From positions 25,084 to 89,083 of the forward strand of contig JACQDV010000032.1 in NCBI GenBank assembly GCA_016200915.1: DNA of 64,000 nucleotides, in the 5' to 3' direction. This document shows, piece after piece, positions 35,594-44,253 of the stretch. A program made the position numbers and the translations under genes. Below the pieces are notes generated by a model, which had not been told where the DNA came from, did no database searches, and was given only the letters and a program-made list of their open reading frames with translations. The stretch comes from Sphingobacteriales bacterium. GTDB taxonomy: Bacteria > Bacteroidota > Bacteroidia > Chitinophagales > Chitinophagaceae. How positions within the stretch are numbered: position 1 is the stretch's first letter; each line of letters opens with the position of its first letter.

Positions 35594-37420
35594 ATGGGTT
35601 TCGATAGAAATACAGTGATTGGTTTTGTACTGCTGATGGGATTGCTGGCCGGTTATATTTATTTTGCCCAACGGGGGCAGGTAGCGGCGGCAAAAGAAAA
35701 GCAACGCATTGAAGATTCAATAAGAAAAGTGCAGGCTAAGCATATTGATTCTACTCATATTAAAGACGATATAAAAAAGGCTGATTCTGCCAACAAGGTT
35801 TTGACGGCTGGTACATTTACAGGTGCAGGAACAGGCGATGAAAAATTAACTGTTGTAGAAAACGATTTACTCAAAATTACTTTTACTAATAAAGGTGCTC
35901 AGCCCAAAATTGTAGAACTGAAAAAATACAAAACATGGGACGACAAACCTCTCGAATTGGTTAAAGGAGACTTTAATAAACTTTCTTACCAGGTAAATAC
36001 GGCTCCCGGTCAAACAGCTCAAACCAATGATTTATTTTTTGGTGGTGGTGAAGTAGTGAAAGATGGAAATAACCAGGTAGTTCGTTTCGCCCTAAAAGAT
36101 TCAACTGGTTCGGGTATTGAACATGAGTACATCATTAAGCCCGGAGATTACATGATTGATTTCAATGTAAAACTAAACGGTGCTGACAGACTCTTAACTC
36201 AAAGTGCATTGAACCTTGTATGGCAGGTGCAGGGCAACCAGCAGGAGAAAGATGCAAAGTATGAAAAGCAGCAATCACAGGTTTTGTTTATGCAGAACAA
36301 TGATGATTATGATTATTATACCACAGTTGCCAATAATGATAAGAAATTAGAGAAGGGTGTAAAATGGTTTAGTGTAAAACAACAGTTTTTCAATTCCACT
36401 TTAGTTTATAAAACTGGTTTTAGCAGCGCTGATACTAAGTGGACAGTATTTCCTGACAGCACACATATTTTAAAACAGGTTACTACAAACTTGCATGGTA
36501 CTGTTCCGGCTGGTGCATCTGCTACTTTACCCATGCAATTATTTTATGGTCCTAATGATTATAAGCTGCTGAAGAGTTATAACCTTGGTATGCATAATAT
36601 CATCAATCTTGGCCAGGGTATTTATGCATTTGTAAAATATCTCAACCGCTGGATTGTAATGCCGGTGTTTAATTTTCTGAAAGGTACCGGGGTGAATTTT
36701 GGTATTGTTATTTTATTACTCACCATCTTTATCCGTTTACTCATCTCTCCACTTACTTATAAAAGCTATTATAGCGGAGCTAAAATGAAAGTGCTGAGAC
36801 CAGAGATAGATGAGTTGAAAAAGAAATTTGGTCACGACCAGCAGCAGATGAGTATGGAACAAATGAAACTCTTTCGTACAGCCGGAGTAAACCCGTTGGG
36901 TGGATGTATTCCTGCTTTATTCCAGATTCCTATCTTTTTTGCCTTGTTTAGCTTCTTTAACTCCAGTATTGATTTAAGGGGGGAACATTTCTTATGGTCG
37001 CACAACCTGGCAGCCTATGATTCTATCGCCAACTTTGGTTTTAATGTACCATTCTATGGCGACCACGTTAGCTTGTTTACTATTACAGCAACTTTAACCA
37101 GCTTCTTAATTTCCTGGTACAGCATGAGTCAAACACCTGATACCGGTAACCCGATGATGAAGTATATGCCATACATCTTCCCGGTGGTATTGTTGGGAAT
37201 ATTTAACTCGCTGCCTTCAGGCTTAACCTGGTACTATACTGTTTCTAACGTTATTACTTTAGCTCTGCAGTTCATCATCCAGAAGTTTATTATTGATGAC
37301 AAGAAAATACATGCGGAGATACAAATGAACAAAACCAAGCCTAAAACAAAGAGCAAGTGGCAGGAACGTTTAGAACAAATGCAGGAAGCACAGAAACAAC
37401 AGCAGCAACGCAAAAAATAA
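35594..37420 (+). CDS. yidC: Membrane protein insertase YidC
   Basis: A 608-residue insertase of the Gram-negative type. There is an N-terminal membrane helix (TVIGFVLLMGLLAGYIYFA), a large periplasmic beta-sandwich domain (about 70-340), then the conserved insertase core: FGIVILLLTIFIRLLISPL carrying the hydrophilic-groove Arg, a cytoplasmic Lys/Gln-rich hairpin, GCIPALFQIPIFFALFSFF and further helices, ending in a basic tail. It inserts inner-membrane proteins alone or with SecYEG. The start is set by the promoter box overlapping the earlier ATG. Confidence 0.95.
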   Translation: MGFDRNTVIGFVLLMGLLAGYIYFAQRGQVAAAKEKQRIEDSIRKVQAKHIDSTHIKDDIKKADSANKVLTAGTFTGAGTGDEKLTVVENDLLKITFTNKGAQPKIVELKKYKTWDDKPLELVKGDFNKLSYQVNTAPGQTAQTNDLFFGGGEVVKDGNNQVVRFALKDSTGSGIEHEYIIKPGDYMIDFNVKLNGADRLLTQSALNLVWQVQGNQQEKDAKYEKQQSQVLFMQNNDDYDYYTTVANNDKKLEKGVKWFSVKQQFFNSTLVYKTGFSSADTKWTVFPDSTHILKQVTTNLHGTVPAGASATLPMQLFYGPNDYKLLKSYNLGMHNIINLGQGIYAFVKYLNRWIVMPVFNFLKGTGVNFGIVILLLTIFIRLLISPLTYKSYYSGAKMKVLRPEIDELKKKFGHDQQQMSMEQMKLFRTAGVNPLGGCIPALFQIPIFFALFSFFNSSIDLRGEHFLWSHNLAAYDSIANFGFNVPFYGDHVSLFTITATLTSFLISWYSMSQTPDTGNPMMKYMPYIFPVVLLGIFNSLPSGLTWYYTVSNVITLALQFIIQKFIIDDKKIHAEIQMNKTKPKTKSKWQERLEQMQEAQKQQQQRKK

Positions 37421-37440
37421 TCTGTTAAAATAATATTACT

Positions 37441-37474
37441 AAAACCTGTTCCGGCTAACCGAAACAGGTTTTTT
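37441..37474 (+). terminator. Terminator after yidC
   Basis: AAACCTGTT...AACAGGTTTTTT stem with inner CGG/CCG pairs, then T-run; 20 bases past the stop codon. Confidence 0.8.
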
Positions 37475-37534
37475 AATGCACTGTGCAACTTGGCATGTAA
37501 TTTTATTATCTTTAAAGCAACTAAGGAAACAAAA

Positions 37535-38191
37535 ATGAAAACAAGGTTTGGAATAGTTTTAATGCTGATGTTTGTAACTGTTTTAGCCAAAGCTCAAAAA
37601 CAATTTACAGAAGGAACGATTGTATATGATGTTACCGTTAAAACCGGCTCAAAAGAACCACAGAGTGCTGACTTATTAGACGGAGCCACTCAAAAAGTAT
37701 TTCTGAAAGGAAACCTGAGCCGCACAGAAATGAGCAGCTTGCTGGGTACTTCCACCACAATACATGATGCAAAGAATGGTACAACCATCCGTTTAAATGA
37801 ATATGGTGATCAGAAGATCCTTGTTCGCCTTACCAAAGAAAATTTTATTGAAGCCAATAAAAAATACCAGGGAGTAACGTTTGAAAAAACAAAAGAAACA
37901 AAAGTTATCGCCGGTTACACCTGTATTAAAGCCATTGGCCAGTTAAAAAACGAGACAACTACTTTCACCGTGTATTATGCCACAGACCTGGCGCCCATGA
38001 ATAAAGAATATGATATGCAGTTTAAAGGATTACCAGGCCTCGCATTAGAATACGAAGCCACACTTGGCGGGTTACAGGTTACCTTCTCCGCTTCTAAAAT
38101 AAGTTTTGATGCGGTACCTTCTGCAAAGTTTGATGCACCTAAGAGTGGGTATAAAGAGATGACCTACGAAGAAAGCAAAGGGCTGAAATGA
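37535..38191 (+). CDS. Exported GLPGLI/DUF4412-like protein
   Basis: A 218-residue protein with signal peptide (MLMFVTVLAKAQ). The core EGTIVYDVTVKTG, then YTCIKAIGQLKNETTTFTVYYATDLAP and FKGLPGLALEYEATL follow the pattern of the GLPGLI-type beta-rich exported proteins of Bacteroidota, here with GLPGLALEY. Function unknown. The ATG at 37535 follows an AAGGAAA stretch; frames opening upstream lack a signal peptide. Confidence 0.8.
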   Translation: MKTRFGIVLMLMFVTVLAKAQKQFTEGTIVYDVTVKTGSKEPQSADLLDGATQKVFLKGNLSRTEMSSLLGTSTTIHDAKNGTTIRLNEYGDQKILVRLTKENFIEANKKYQGVTFEKTKETKVIAGYTCIKAIGQLKNETTTFTVYYATDLAPMNKEYDMQFKGLPGLALEYEATLGGLQVTFSASKISFDAVPSAKFDAPKSGYKEMTYEESKGLK

Positions 38192-38259
38192 TGAAATGCT
38201 CAATGCTCAATAAATCAACTAAGGTAATTAATGTTTCGTAGGAACAACTCGTGGGTAAC

Positions 38260-38292
38260 AAAAAACCCTGGTTGAAAATTCAAACAGGGCTT
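38260..38292 (-). terminator. Terminator for the small exported protein gene
   Basis: Minus strand: CCCTGTTTGAA-TTTT-CAACCAGGG followed by TTTTTTG, about 25 bases past the stop. Confidence 0.75.
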
Positions 38293-38313
38293 ATATTCTG
38301 GTTGTTTTTAGAC

Positions 38314-38634
38314 TTATTTATCCAATCCCGGAGTTTTAAACTTGCTTATAAACAAGCTTTGCTTATGCGGAATGATATAGATGGTGTTACCCTTACTGTA
38401 AGTAACAACAGAGTTATACAGTACAGATTTTTCACAACGCTGGGTGCTTAACACTTTATTACCGCGGTACAGCATTCCATTACGCAATGAAAAATTCATG
38501 GTACCCTTAAGGTTAGAGAAAATAACTTTCTTGTTTTTGCTTTTGGTATCCGTCTTGTCGCCTGCGCCTACATAAGATCCGAAAGACACTGCATACAAGC
38601 ACATAAAGGCCATCAGCATGAGTGTTTTACGCAT
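38314..38634 (-). CDS. Small exported protein, 106 aa
   Basis: Signal peptide (LMLMAFMCLYAVSFGSYVGA) followed by a basic mature part of about 85 residues with one Cys (STQRCEKSVLY). No family recognised. A dedicated terminator and clear signal peptide support a real gene. Confidence 0.65.
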   Translation of the reverse strand: MRKTLMLMAFMCLYAVSFGSYVGAGDKTDTKSKNKKVIFSNLKGTMNFSLRNGMLYRGNKVLSTQRCEKSVLYNSVVTYSKGNTIYIIPHKQSLFISKFKTPGLDK

Positions 38635-38798
38635 AATTAAGTGTTTAAGATGAACAAATGTAGGTAAAAATCAGTTGATAGGCGTGGCCGTTTATCCAAA
38701 AATTTATACACTTATTAACGCCGCACATAAAAAAATGTTACACGAACAACCGTTTTTTTCATAAAAAGCCTTAATTTTCATTAACCCATTAGAACATT

Positions 38799-40220
38799 AT
38801 GAGTAAAAATCCCTACCGCCAGGACCGGGAGGAAATCCGGGAATTATTGAAGCAGTATGAAAACCTCCGGTCAGGCAAAAGTCACTCCTTCATTGACGAA
38901 GACGCCTTCGAACGTATCATCGATTATTTTGAAGAAAAGGAAGATATGCCCGGCGCTATCACGGCAGCCGAGTTTGCTATTGAGCAATATCCTTATTCTT
39001 CCAGTCTCCTTATTAAAAAAGCAGACTTGCTTATTACCACAAGAAAATATAATGATGCGCTTGACCTGCTGGATAGGGTGGAGTCACTTGGCTCGCAGGA
39101 TATCAACTTATATATTTTAAAAACAGATATTTTCCTGGCTCTTGACCAACAGGCAAAAGCTGTTGAATTGCTGGAAGAGGCGATTCATCATTTTGATGGA
39201 GAAGAAAGAATAGAACTCCTTTTTGAATTAAGTGATGTTTACGACGATTACGAAGAATTTGACAAAGTTTTTGATTGCCTCAAGATGATATTAGAGCAGG
39301 AACCAATTAATGAAGAGGCTTTATATAAAATTTGTTTCTGGACAGATTTTACCGGCCGCAATGAAGAAAGCATCAAGCTGCATTCAAAAATCATTGAAGA
39401 TTATCCTTACAGCGAACTGGCATGGTTTAACCTTGCTGCCGCTTACCAGGGATTAAAGTTGTATGAAAAATCAATCGATGCCTATCAATATGCTATTGTT
39501 ATTGATGAAAAGTTTGATTACGCATACAGGAATATGGGTGATGCGTACATCCGCATGCGTAAGTATAAAGATGCTATTGAAATGCTGGAAAAAGTGCTGG
39601 AGCTAAACCGCCCGGAAGATGTAATCTATGAGGCTATCGGTCATTGCTACGACCGGTTGAAAAATTTTGCACAGGCACGGTTTTATTATCGTAAAGCATC
39701 ACATCTTAATACTGAAGACAGCAAACTACTATATAAGATCGCCTGCACATATATTAATGAAGGACAGTGGGAGAGTGCTATCAAACAATTACAGTCTGCC
39801 TTGGAAATACATCGCTTGCAGCCTGAATATAACCAGGCTTTAGGTGAGTGTTTGGTGCAGTTAGGAAAATATAAAGAAGCCATTGAGGCTTATTCCAATG
39901 TCATCCGTCAGCGACCAAAAAATGTTCAGGCCTGGACATCGTTGCTGGAATGTTTTATGGTGGCTGATATGCTGGATGATGCAGAAGAATATGTGGACAT
40001 TGCATATCAGCAATCAAAAAATAAACCCATCTTTTTATTTTACCGGAGCACCATCTTGTTTGCGATAGGTAAATCCAAAGAAGCGATCAATCAGCTGGAG
40101 ATCGCTATGGAAAAGGCTCCCAGGCTCATCAAAAAATTTATAGCCCTTAATCCGCAGATATTACAAAACCAGCAGGTGGTTGACCTGATTGCCCGCTATA
40201 AGCGGAACAAATCAATTTAA
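38799..40220 (+). CDS. TPR repeat protein
   Basis: A 473-residue cytoplasmic protein made almost wholly of tetratricopeptide repeats from about residue 45 on, for example AWFNLAAAYQGLKLYEKSID, YRNMGDAYIRMRKYKDAIEM and AWTSLLECFMVADMLDDAEE. Such arrays are protein-binding scaffolds; no catalytic domain is present. Partner unknown. It stands alone ahead of the ComA-like gene, which has its own promoter. Confidence 0.88.
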   Translation: MSKNPYRQDREEIRELLKQYENLRSGKSHSFIDEDAFERIIDYFEEKEDMPGAITAAEFAIEQYPYSSSLLIKKADLLITTRKYNDALDLLDRVESLGSQDINLYILKTDIFLALDQQAKAVELLEEAIHHFDGEERIELLFELSDVYDDYEEFDKVFDCLKMILEQEPINEEALYKICFWTDFTGRNEESIKLHSKIIEDYPYSELAWFNLAAAYQGLKLYEKSIDAYQYAIVIDEKFDYAYRNMGDAYIRMRKYKDAIEMLEKVLELNRPEDVIYEAIGHCYDRLKNFAQARFYYRKASHLNTEDSKLLYKIACTYINEGQWESAIKQLQSALEIHRLQPEYNQALGECLVQLGKYKEAIEAYSNVIRQRPKNVQAWTSLLECFMVADMLDDAEEYVDIAYQQSKNKPIFLFYRSTILFAIGKSKEAINQLEIAMEKAPRLIKKFIALNPQILQNQQVVDLIARYKRNKSI

Positions 40221-40237
40221 GGCTGACGATAATCAAC

Positions 40238-40267
40238 TTGGCAGTAAAGCAGGCTTCCCTATCTTTG
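40238..40267 (+). promoter_or_regulatory. Promoter of the comA-like/aroE operon
   Basis: TTG at 40238-40240, 19 bases, then TATCTTTG at 40260-40267: the best -33/-7 match in the window. The first codon of the following gene lies about 30 bases downstream. Confidence 0.6.
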
Positions 40268-40296
40268 CGCCTGTTTTATAAGCAAATAAGGTGACT

Positions 40297-41070
40297 ATGA
40301 TGAATTTTAATCTCTCTCAAATTCCCGAAAGAAATAAGAAACCAAGACAGAGCGGCATTACCATGGTAATGGATAAAGGGCTGAGTATTGAAGAAGCAAA
40401 AAACTTCCTGAGCATTGCTCATCCGCATGTGGATATTGTGAAGCTGGGTTTTGGAACTTCTTTCGTTACACCTAACCTGAGGGAGAAGATTGAAGTGTAC
40501 CGTGGTTATGATCTCCCTATTTACTTCGGTGGCACTTTGTTTGAAGCTTTTTTAATTCGCAACCAGTTTGACGATTACATCTCTGTTTGTAAAGATTACG
40601 GTATTTCCTATATGGAAGTGAGCGATGGTTCCATTACTATTCCGCATGCTGAAAAATGCGGTTACATTGAAAAATTGACCAAACACGGAATTGTGTTAAG
40701 TGAAGTAGGCAGTAAAGATGCAGCGCATATCATTCCCCCGTACAAATGGATTGAACTGATGAGGGCTGAACTGGAAGCCGGTTCCTCTTATGTAATTGCA
40801 GAAGCAAGGGAAGCTGGTAATGTTGGTATCTATCGTGGCAGCGGCGAGGTGAGAGAAGGTTTGGTGCAGGAAATATTAACGCAGATACCTGCTGAAAAAA
40901 TTATATGGGAAGCTCCACAGAAAGCACAACAATTATATTTTATTGAACTGGTGGGTTGCAATGTAAACCTCGGCAATATTGCTCCAACCGAAGTGATTCC
41001 TTTAGAAGCCATGCGTATCGGTTTGCGTGGTGATACTTTCAATTTATATTTGAGCAAAGAAAAAGCTTAA
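40297..41070 (+). CDS. Phosphosulfolactate synthase (ComA-like)
   Basis: A 257-residue TIM-barrel protein of the ComA family, which adds sulfite to phosphoenolpyruvate to give phosphosulfolactate. Family landmarks: GITMVMDKGLS, DIVKLGFGTSFV, YFGGTLFEAFLI, ISYMEVSDGSI, VLSEVGSKD, VIAEAREAGNVGIYR and IWEAPQKAQQL. In archaea this starts coenzyme M synthesis; in bacteria it can lead to sulfolactate. No comB or comC lies nearby, and the stop overlaps the aroE start by one base. A GTG at 40291 is also open; ATG at 40297 or 40300 is preferred. Confidence 0.88.
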   Translation: MMNFNLSQIPERNKKPRQSGITMVMDKGLSIEEAKNFLSIAHPHVDIVKLGFGTSFVTPNLREKIEVYRGYDLPIYFGGTLFEAFLIRNQFDDYISVCKDYGISYMEVSDGSITIPHAEKCGYIEKLTKHGIVLSEVGSKDAAHIIPPYKWIELMRAELEAGSSYVIAEAREAGNVGIYRGSGEVREGLVQEILTQIPAEKIIWEAPQKAQQLYFIELVGCNVNLGNIAPTEVIPLEAMRIGLRGDTFNLYLSKEKA

Positions 41071-41801
41071 TGAAAGTTTACGGACTGATAGGATATCCTT
41101 TATCCCATTCTTTCTCCAAAAAATACTTCACTGAAAAATTTCAGCGGGAAGCAGTGACAGATTGTGTGTACGAAAATTTTCCATTAGAAAATATTGAGCT
41201 ATTAACCACACTACTTAAAAACCCTGAACTCAAAGGACTGAATGTGACCATTCCTTATAAAGAACAGGTGATTTCCTTTCTTAACGAACAGAATGATGTG
41301 GTAAAAGCTACTGGTGCATGCAACTGTATTAAAATTGATAACGGACGATTAAAAGGTTTTAATACCGATGTAGTCGGCTTCGAAAACTCATTAAAGAAAT
41401 TCTTACAGCCGTATCATAACAAAGCATTGATATTTGGAACAGGTGGTGCTGCCAAGGCAGTGGAATATGTTTTGCAAAAGCTGCATATTGATTATCTGTT
41501 TGTATCAAGGAAAAAAGGAACGGATAAAACCATTTCTTACCATGAACTGAAAGTTGAAATATTGCAGCAGCGTTTATTGCTTATCAACACCACACCGCTG
41601 GGCATGTATCCTAAAGTGAATGACTGCCCTGATATTGCGTATGATTATTTAACGCCACAGCATCATTTATACGATTTGGTGTACAACCCTGCGAAAACAT
41701 TGTTCCTGCAAAAAGGGGAAGCTAAAGGTGCTACTGTTCAAAATGGATATGAAATGCTGATACTACAGGCTGAAGAAAGCTGGCGGATATGGAATGAGTA
41801 A
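41070..41801 (+). CDS. aroE: Shikimate dehydrogenase
   Basis: A 243-residue NADPH enzyme of the shikimate pathway. GLIGYPLSHSFSKKYF at the N-terminus binds shikimate, GLNVTIPYKEQV carries the catalytic Lys, FNTDVVGFENSL and IFGTGGAAKAVEYVL (nucleotide-binding) follow, and NTTPLGMYP is typical. It is slightly short compared with many AroE proteins (about 270), as is common in Bacteroidota. Translationally coupled to the ComA-like gene. Confidence 0.92.
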   Translation: MKVYGLIGYPLSHSFSKKYFTEKFQREAVTDCVYENFPLENIELLTTLLKNPELKGLNVTIPYKEQVISFLNEQNDVVKATGACNCIKIDNGRLKGFNTDVVGFENSLKKFLQPYHNKALIFGTGGAAKAVEYVLQKLHIDYLFVSRKKGTDKTISYHELKVEILQQRLLLINTTPLGMYPKVNDCPDIAYDYLTPQHHLYDLVYNPAKTLFLQKGEAKGATVQNGYEMLILQAEESWRIWNE

Positions 41802-41823
41802 AATATGGTTGTCATAGAGAGTT

Positions 41824-42585
41824 TTATTTAGTCCTTTCCAGCCGGATAATTTGTTTTTCTTCTTCTTTAAATAATAATCTCAAAAACAAGCCACAATAGA
41901 CAGGAGTTTCGCAAATATCTGCCTGATCAACAACATAAGTCCAATCATTATTTTTAAAAGTCCAGGTAAAACCTCCTTCTGTTCCTTGCTGCTGAGCAAC
42001 ACCCTTATATAAAATAAGGTCTGGTAAGTCAGAAGTATTTTTTCCCTTTCCCCATGAGATATAACGTAATCCATTCTTGGTTTCATCAATTCTAATAAGC
42101 AGGTTTTTTGATTTTGCTACAAGTACATTATAATCCCAGTCCCGTACACTTGGATGCATCTTACTTTTAATATCTGCGATTAATTTATTTTTCAATTCTT
42201 GTTCTTTAGCAGAACTGTAATTGACTGTGATCACTTTCCCTTTTTCATTAATCCATATTTCACCTGAGAAATCTCCTCCTACTAACCCATAGGATGCATA
42301 CTGAGTTAAGATAACAGAATCATTGTATGTCTTTAATAATTGCTTGAAATCTGCATCAAATAGAGTATCGAATTTTGAAATAAAGTCTTTGCTTGTGGAA
42401 ATATCAGCCAATGGATATTCTCTTTTTAATGGATATTGAATCAACTTTGAAAGCTCAGAAGTATTACCTTTTTGTATGAGGGCTACAATTAATTTAAATC
42501 TTTTCACTATATAATCAGGTGTTTGGGCAGTGCAAAAAATGCTAATAATGATTAGCAAAGAAATTAAGAGTGAATTTTTTTTCAT
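41824..42585 (-). CDS. Exported hypothetical protein, 253 aa
   Basis: Signal peptide (KKNSLLISLLIIISIFCTAQ) then a mixed alpha/beta soluble protein; no domain recognised. The segment YPLKREYPLADISTSKDFISKFD and a C-terminal Trp-rich part (GFTWTFKNNDWTYVVDQADIC) are notable. ATG at 42585 is preferred over a TTG two codons earlier. It follows the thioesterase gene on the same strand by about 30 bases. Confidence 0.65.
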   Translation of the reverse strand: MKKNSLLISLLIIISIFCTAQTPDYIVKRFKLIVALIQKGNTSELSKLIQYPLKREYPLADISTSKDFISKFDTLFDADFKQLLKTYNDSVILTQYASYGLVGGDFSGEIWINEKGKVITVNYSSAKEQELKNKLIADIKSKMHPSVRDWDYNVLVAKSKNLLIRIDETKNGLRYISWGKGKNTSDLPDLILYKGVAQQQGTEGGFTWTFKNNDWTYVVDQADICETPVYCGLFLRLLFKEEEKQIIRLERTK

Positions 42586-42614
42586 ATGCAATAATTGTAA
42601 GGTTAATAACTCAA

Positions 42615-43049
42615 TTATATAAGACTTGCTTTTTTCACAAACTCCTCCGGCACAGCCGCCACTTTCTTTACATCATAATCATAGCAAACCATTCCGGTTT
42701 TCGCTTTGGCAATTAAAATATTTTTACCTTCTCTTACTGATTCTATTTTGTAATACAATTCAAAGCTGATCTTTGAAAATTCAGCGGCTGTTACACTTAC
42801 GGTTAATTCGTCACCATAAAAACTTTCGCCTTTATATTCAATTCCCGCATCAGACATGATTAATCCAATACCGCTAATATTTAATTCGGTGTAACCAAAA
42901 TGAGCCAAATATTTTACTCTTGCTTCATGAATAATGGAGAGAATAGCATCATTACCCACATGGCCGCCATAATTAATATCAGTAATACGAACAGGAATAG
43001 AAACAGTAAATAAAAGCTTTTCGGGCAGATCAATCTTAATCCTCGCCAT
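42615..43049 (-). CDS. Hotdog-fold acyl-CoA thioesterase
   Basis: A 144-residue single hotdog domain of the 4-hydroxybenzoyl-CoA thioesterase / YbgC group: VRITDINYGGHVGNDAILSIIHEARVKYL contains the Asp-x-N-Y-G-G-H active-site loop and the following helix. It would hydrolyse acyl-CoA; substrate unknown. Length typical. Confidence 0.85.
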   Translation of the reverse strand: MARIKIDLPEKLLFTVSIPVRITDINYGGHVGNDAILSIIHEARVKYLAHFGYTELNISGIGLIMSDAGIEYKGESFYGDELTVSVTAAEFSKISFELYYKIESVREGKNILIAKAKTGMVCYDYDVKKVAAVPEEFVKKASLI

Positions 43050-43077
43050 TTTTTATTTTAAAAATAAGGAAAATTAG

Positions 43078-43128
43078 TTGACAGATGACAGACGAGAGTT
43101 AACAGATGACAGATGACAGTTGACAGGA
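43078..43128. repeat. GTTGACAG-type low-complexity tract
   Basis: Runs of GTTGACAGATGACAG and AACAGATGACAGATGACAG just upstream of the thioesterase gene, related to the tandem repeat at 12135-12270. Confidence 0.6.
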
Positions 43129-43272
43129 GGACATTTCAAATGTTCGTAATGAAAAGCTCTTTTATATTTCGATCAGCAGCCTTTTTATCCCCTCCACGGG
43201 AGGGGCAGTAGTGTTTAAAAATAAAAGACTGTTTAATAGGGGTGGGTTAGGATGTGGAAATTTGAAATACAC
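43129..43272 (+). repeat. Short non-coding element, family 1 (copy B)
   Basis: About 144 bp, ends GGACATTTCAAA and AAATTTGAAATACAC (inverted), central CCCCTCC-ACG-GGAGGGG hairpin and AGGGGTGGGT. Same layout as copy A at 8741. Confidence 0.75.
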
Positions 43273-43286
43273 AGTTCACAGAAAAA

Positions 43287-44099
43287 CTATTGCGGCAAAC
43301 CCAATGTTTGTAATAATAATTTCCAATCATTCTTCTCTCTTATCCATACTCTTAAATAATTATCATCTTTATCATTTAAATGTACAGACCCATATACATA
43401 AGCAAAATCATAATTGGATGATATTCCATAACCCAGCGGTTTGAAATCTATTTTAGCCGGAATTGATTTAATAGCCCCTTCTAATCTATCCGCACCATTA
43501 AATGGCAGATGGTCTTTTACGTTGAACCAGCAATTTTTAGATACTACTGTTCTGTAAGCAATACTCCCCATGGCTTTATATTGTGCAATAAAGGAATACT
43601 CCAGTTGCATAATATTAAAATCAGACTGATGATCTGCTTTCCCAACAATTGATTTCACTTCTGCCACAGGCGCATGATGCTGTGAATAACTACATCCAAA
43701 ATCAAGTACATTTTTCCACTCACCATTTTTATAATGCCAGATGGAAGTAAAGTTGCCCCGTGCTACTGCGGTATCATTGAATGATTGTTTATATTCCCAC
43801 GGGCCGGTAGTTACTCCATAATCGCCTGCATAAGCAATGGCAGCAAACTCGGGTCCCCAAATTAATTTAGCTGTGCTTTTCGGTCTGTTCTTCCACAATT
43901 GATAACCATTCACCGGTTTGCCATTTTGAAATACAATGCAGCCGGTATCTAAAAATTGTACAAACGCATCACGGGTATTAGAGTCCAATGCGTATTTGGC
44001 AAATGCTTTTTCCGCATTGGTCAATCCTTCAACATTATTTTGAGCAAATGTTATAAAAGGAAGCAGTAAGAATAATGTGCCAGTAAGTTTGTACTTCAT
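43287..44099 (-). CDS. Exported protein with two NTF2-like halves
   Basis: A 270-residue protein with signal peptide (LLLPFITFAQ). Two copies of an NTF2/SnoaL-like pattern are visible: residues about 22-145 (AEKAFAKYALDSNTRDAFVQ ... SIWHYKNGEWKNVLDFG) and about 160-268 (QLEYSFIAQYKAMGSIAYRT ... LRVWIREKNDWKLLLQTLG). Function unknown; the fold commonly binds small hydrophobic ligands. Its last codons lie close to family-1 element copy B. Confidence 0.72.
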   Translation of the reverse strand: MKYKLTGTLFLLLPFITFAQNNVEGLTNAEKAFAKYALDSNTRDAFVQFLDTGCIVFQNGKPVNGYQLWKNRPKSTAKLIWGPEFAAIAYAGDYGVTTGPWEYKQSFNDTAVARGNFTSIWHYKNGEWKNVLDFGCSYSQHHAPVAEVKSIVGKADHQSDFNIMQLEYSFIAQYKAMGSIAYRTVVSKNCWFNVKDHLPFNGADRLEGAIKSIPAKIDFKPLGYGISSNYDFAYVYGSVHLNDKDDNYLRVWIREKNDWKLLLQTLGLPQ

Positions 44100-44216
44100 T
44101 TGGAGTAATTATTAACTAAAGCTATCATTTCCCAACGATCCTCAAAGCTAAAATGTATGAAATGCTTATTTGAATGACAGGCGACAAAGAAGTCACGAAA
44201 ACTTAACCAGAACCTG

Positions 44217-44224
44217 TAAATTTG
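44217..44224 (+). promoter_or_regulatory. -7 box TAAATTTG upstream of pafA
   Basis: Exact TAnnTTTG match 29 bases before the ATG. Confidence 0.45.
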
Positions 44225-44253
44225 TTGTTCACTTTTAACCGTAAAGATTCACT

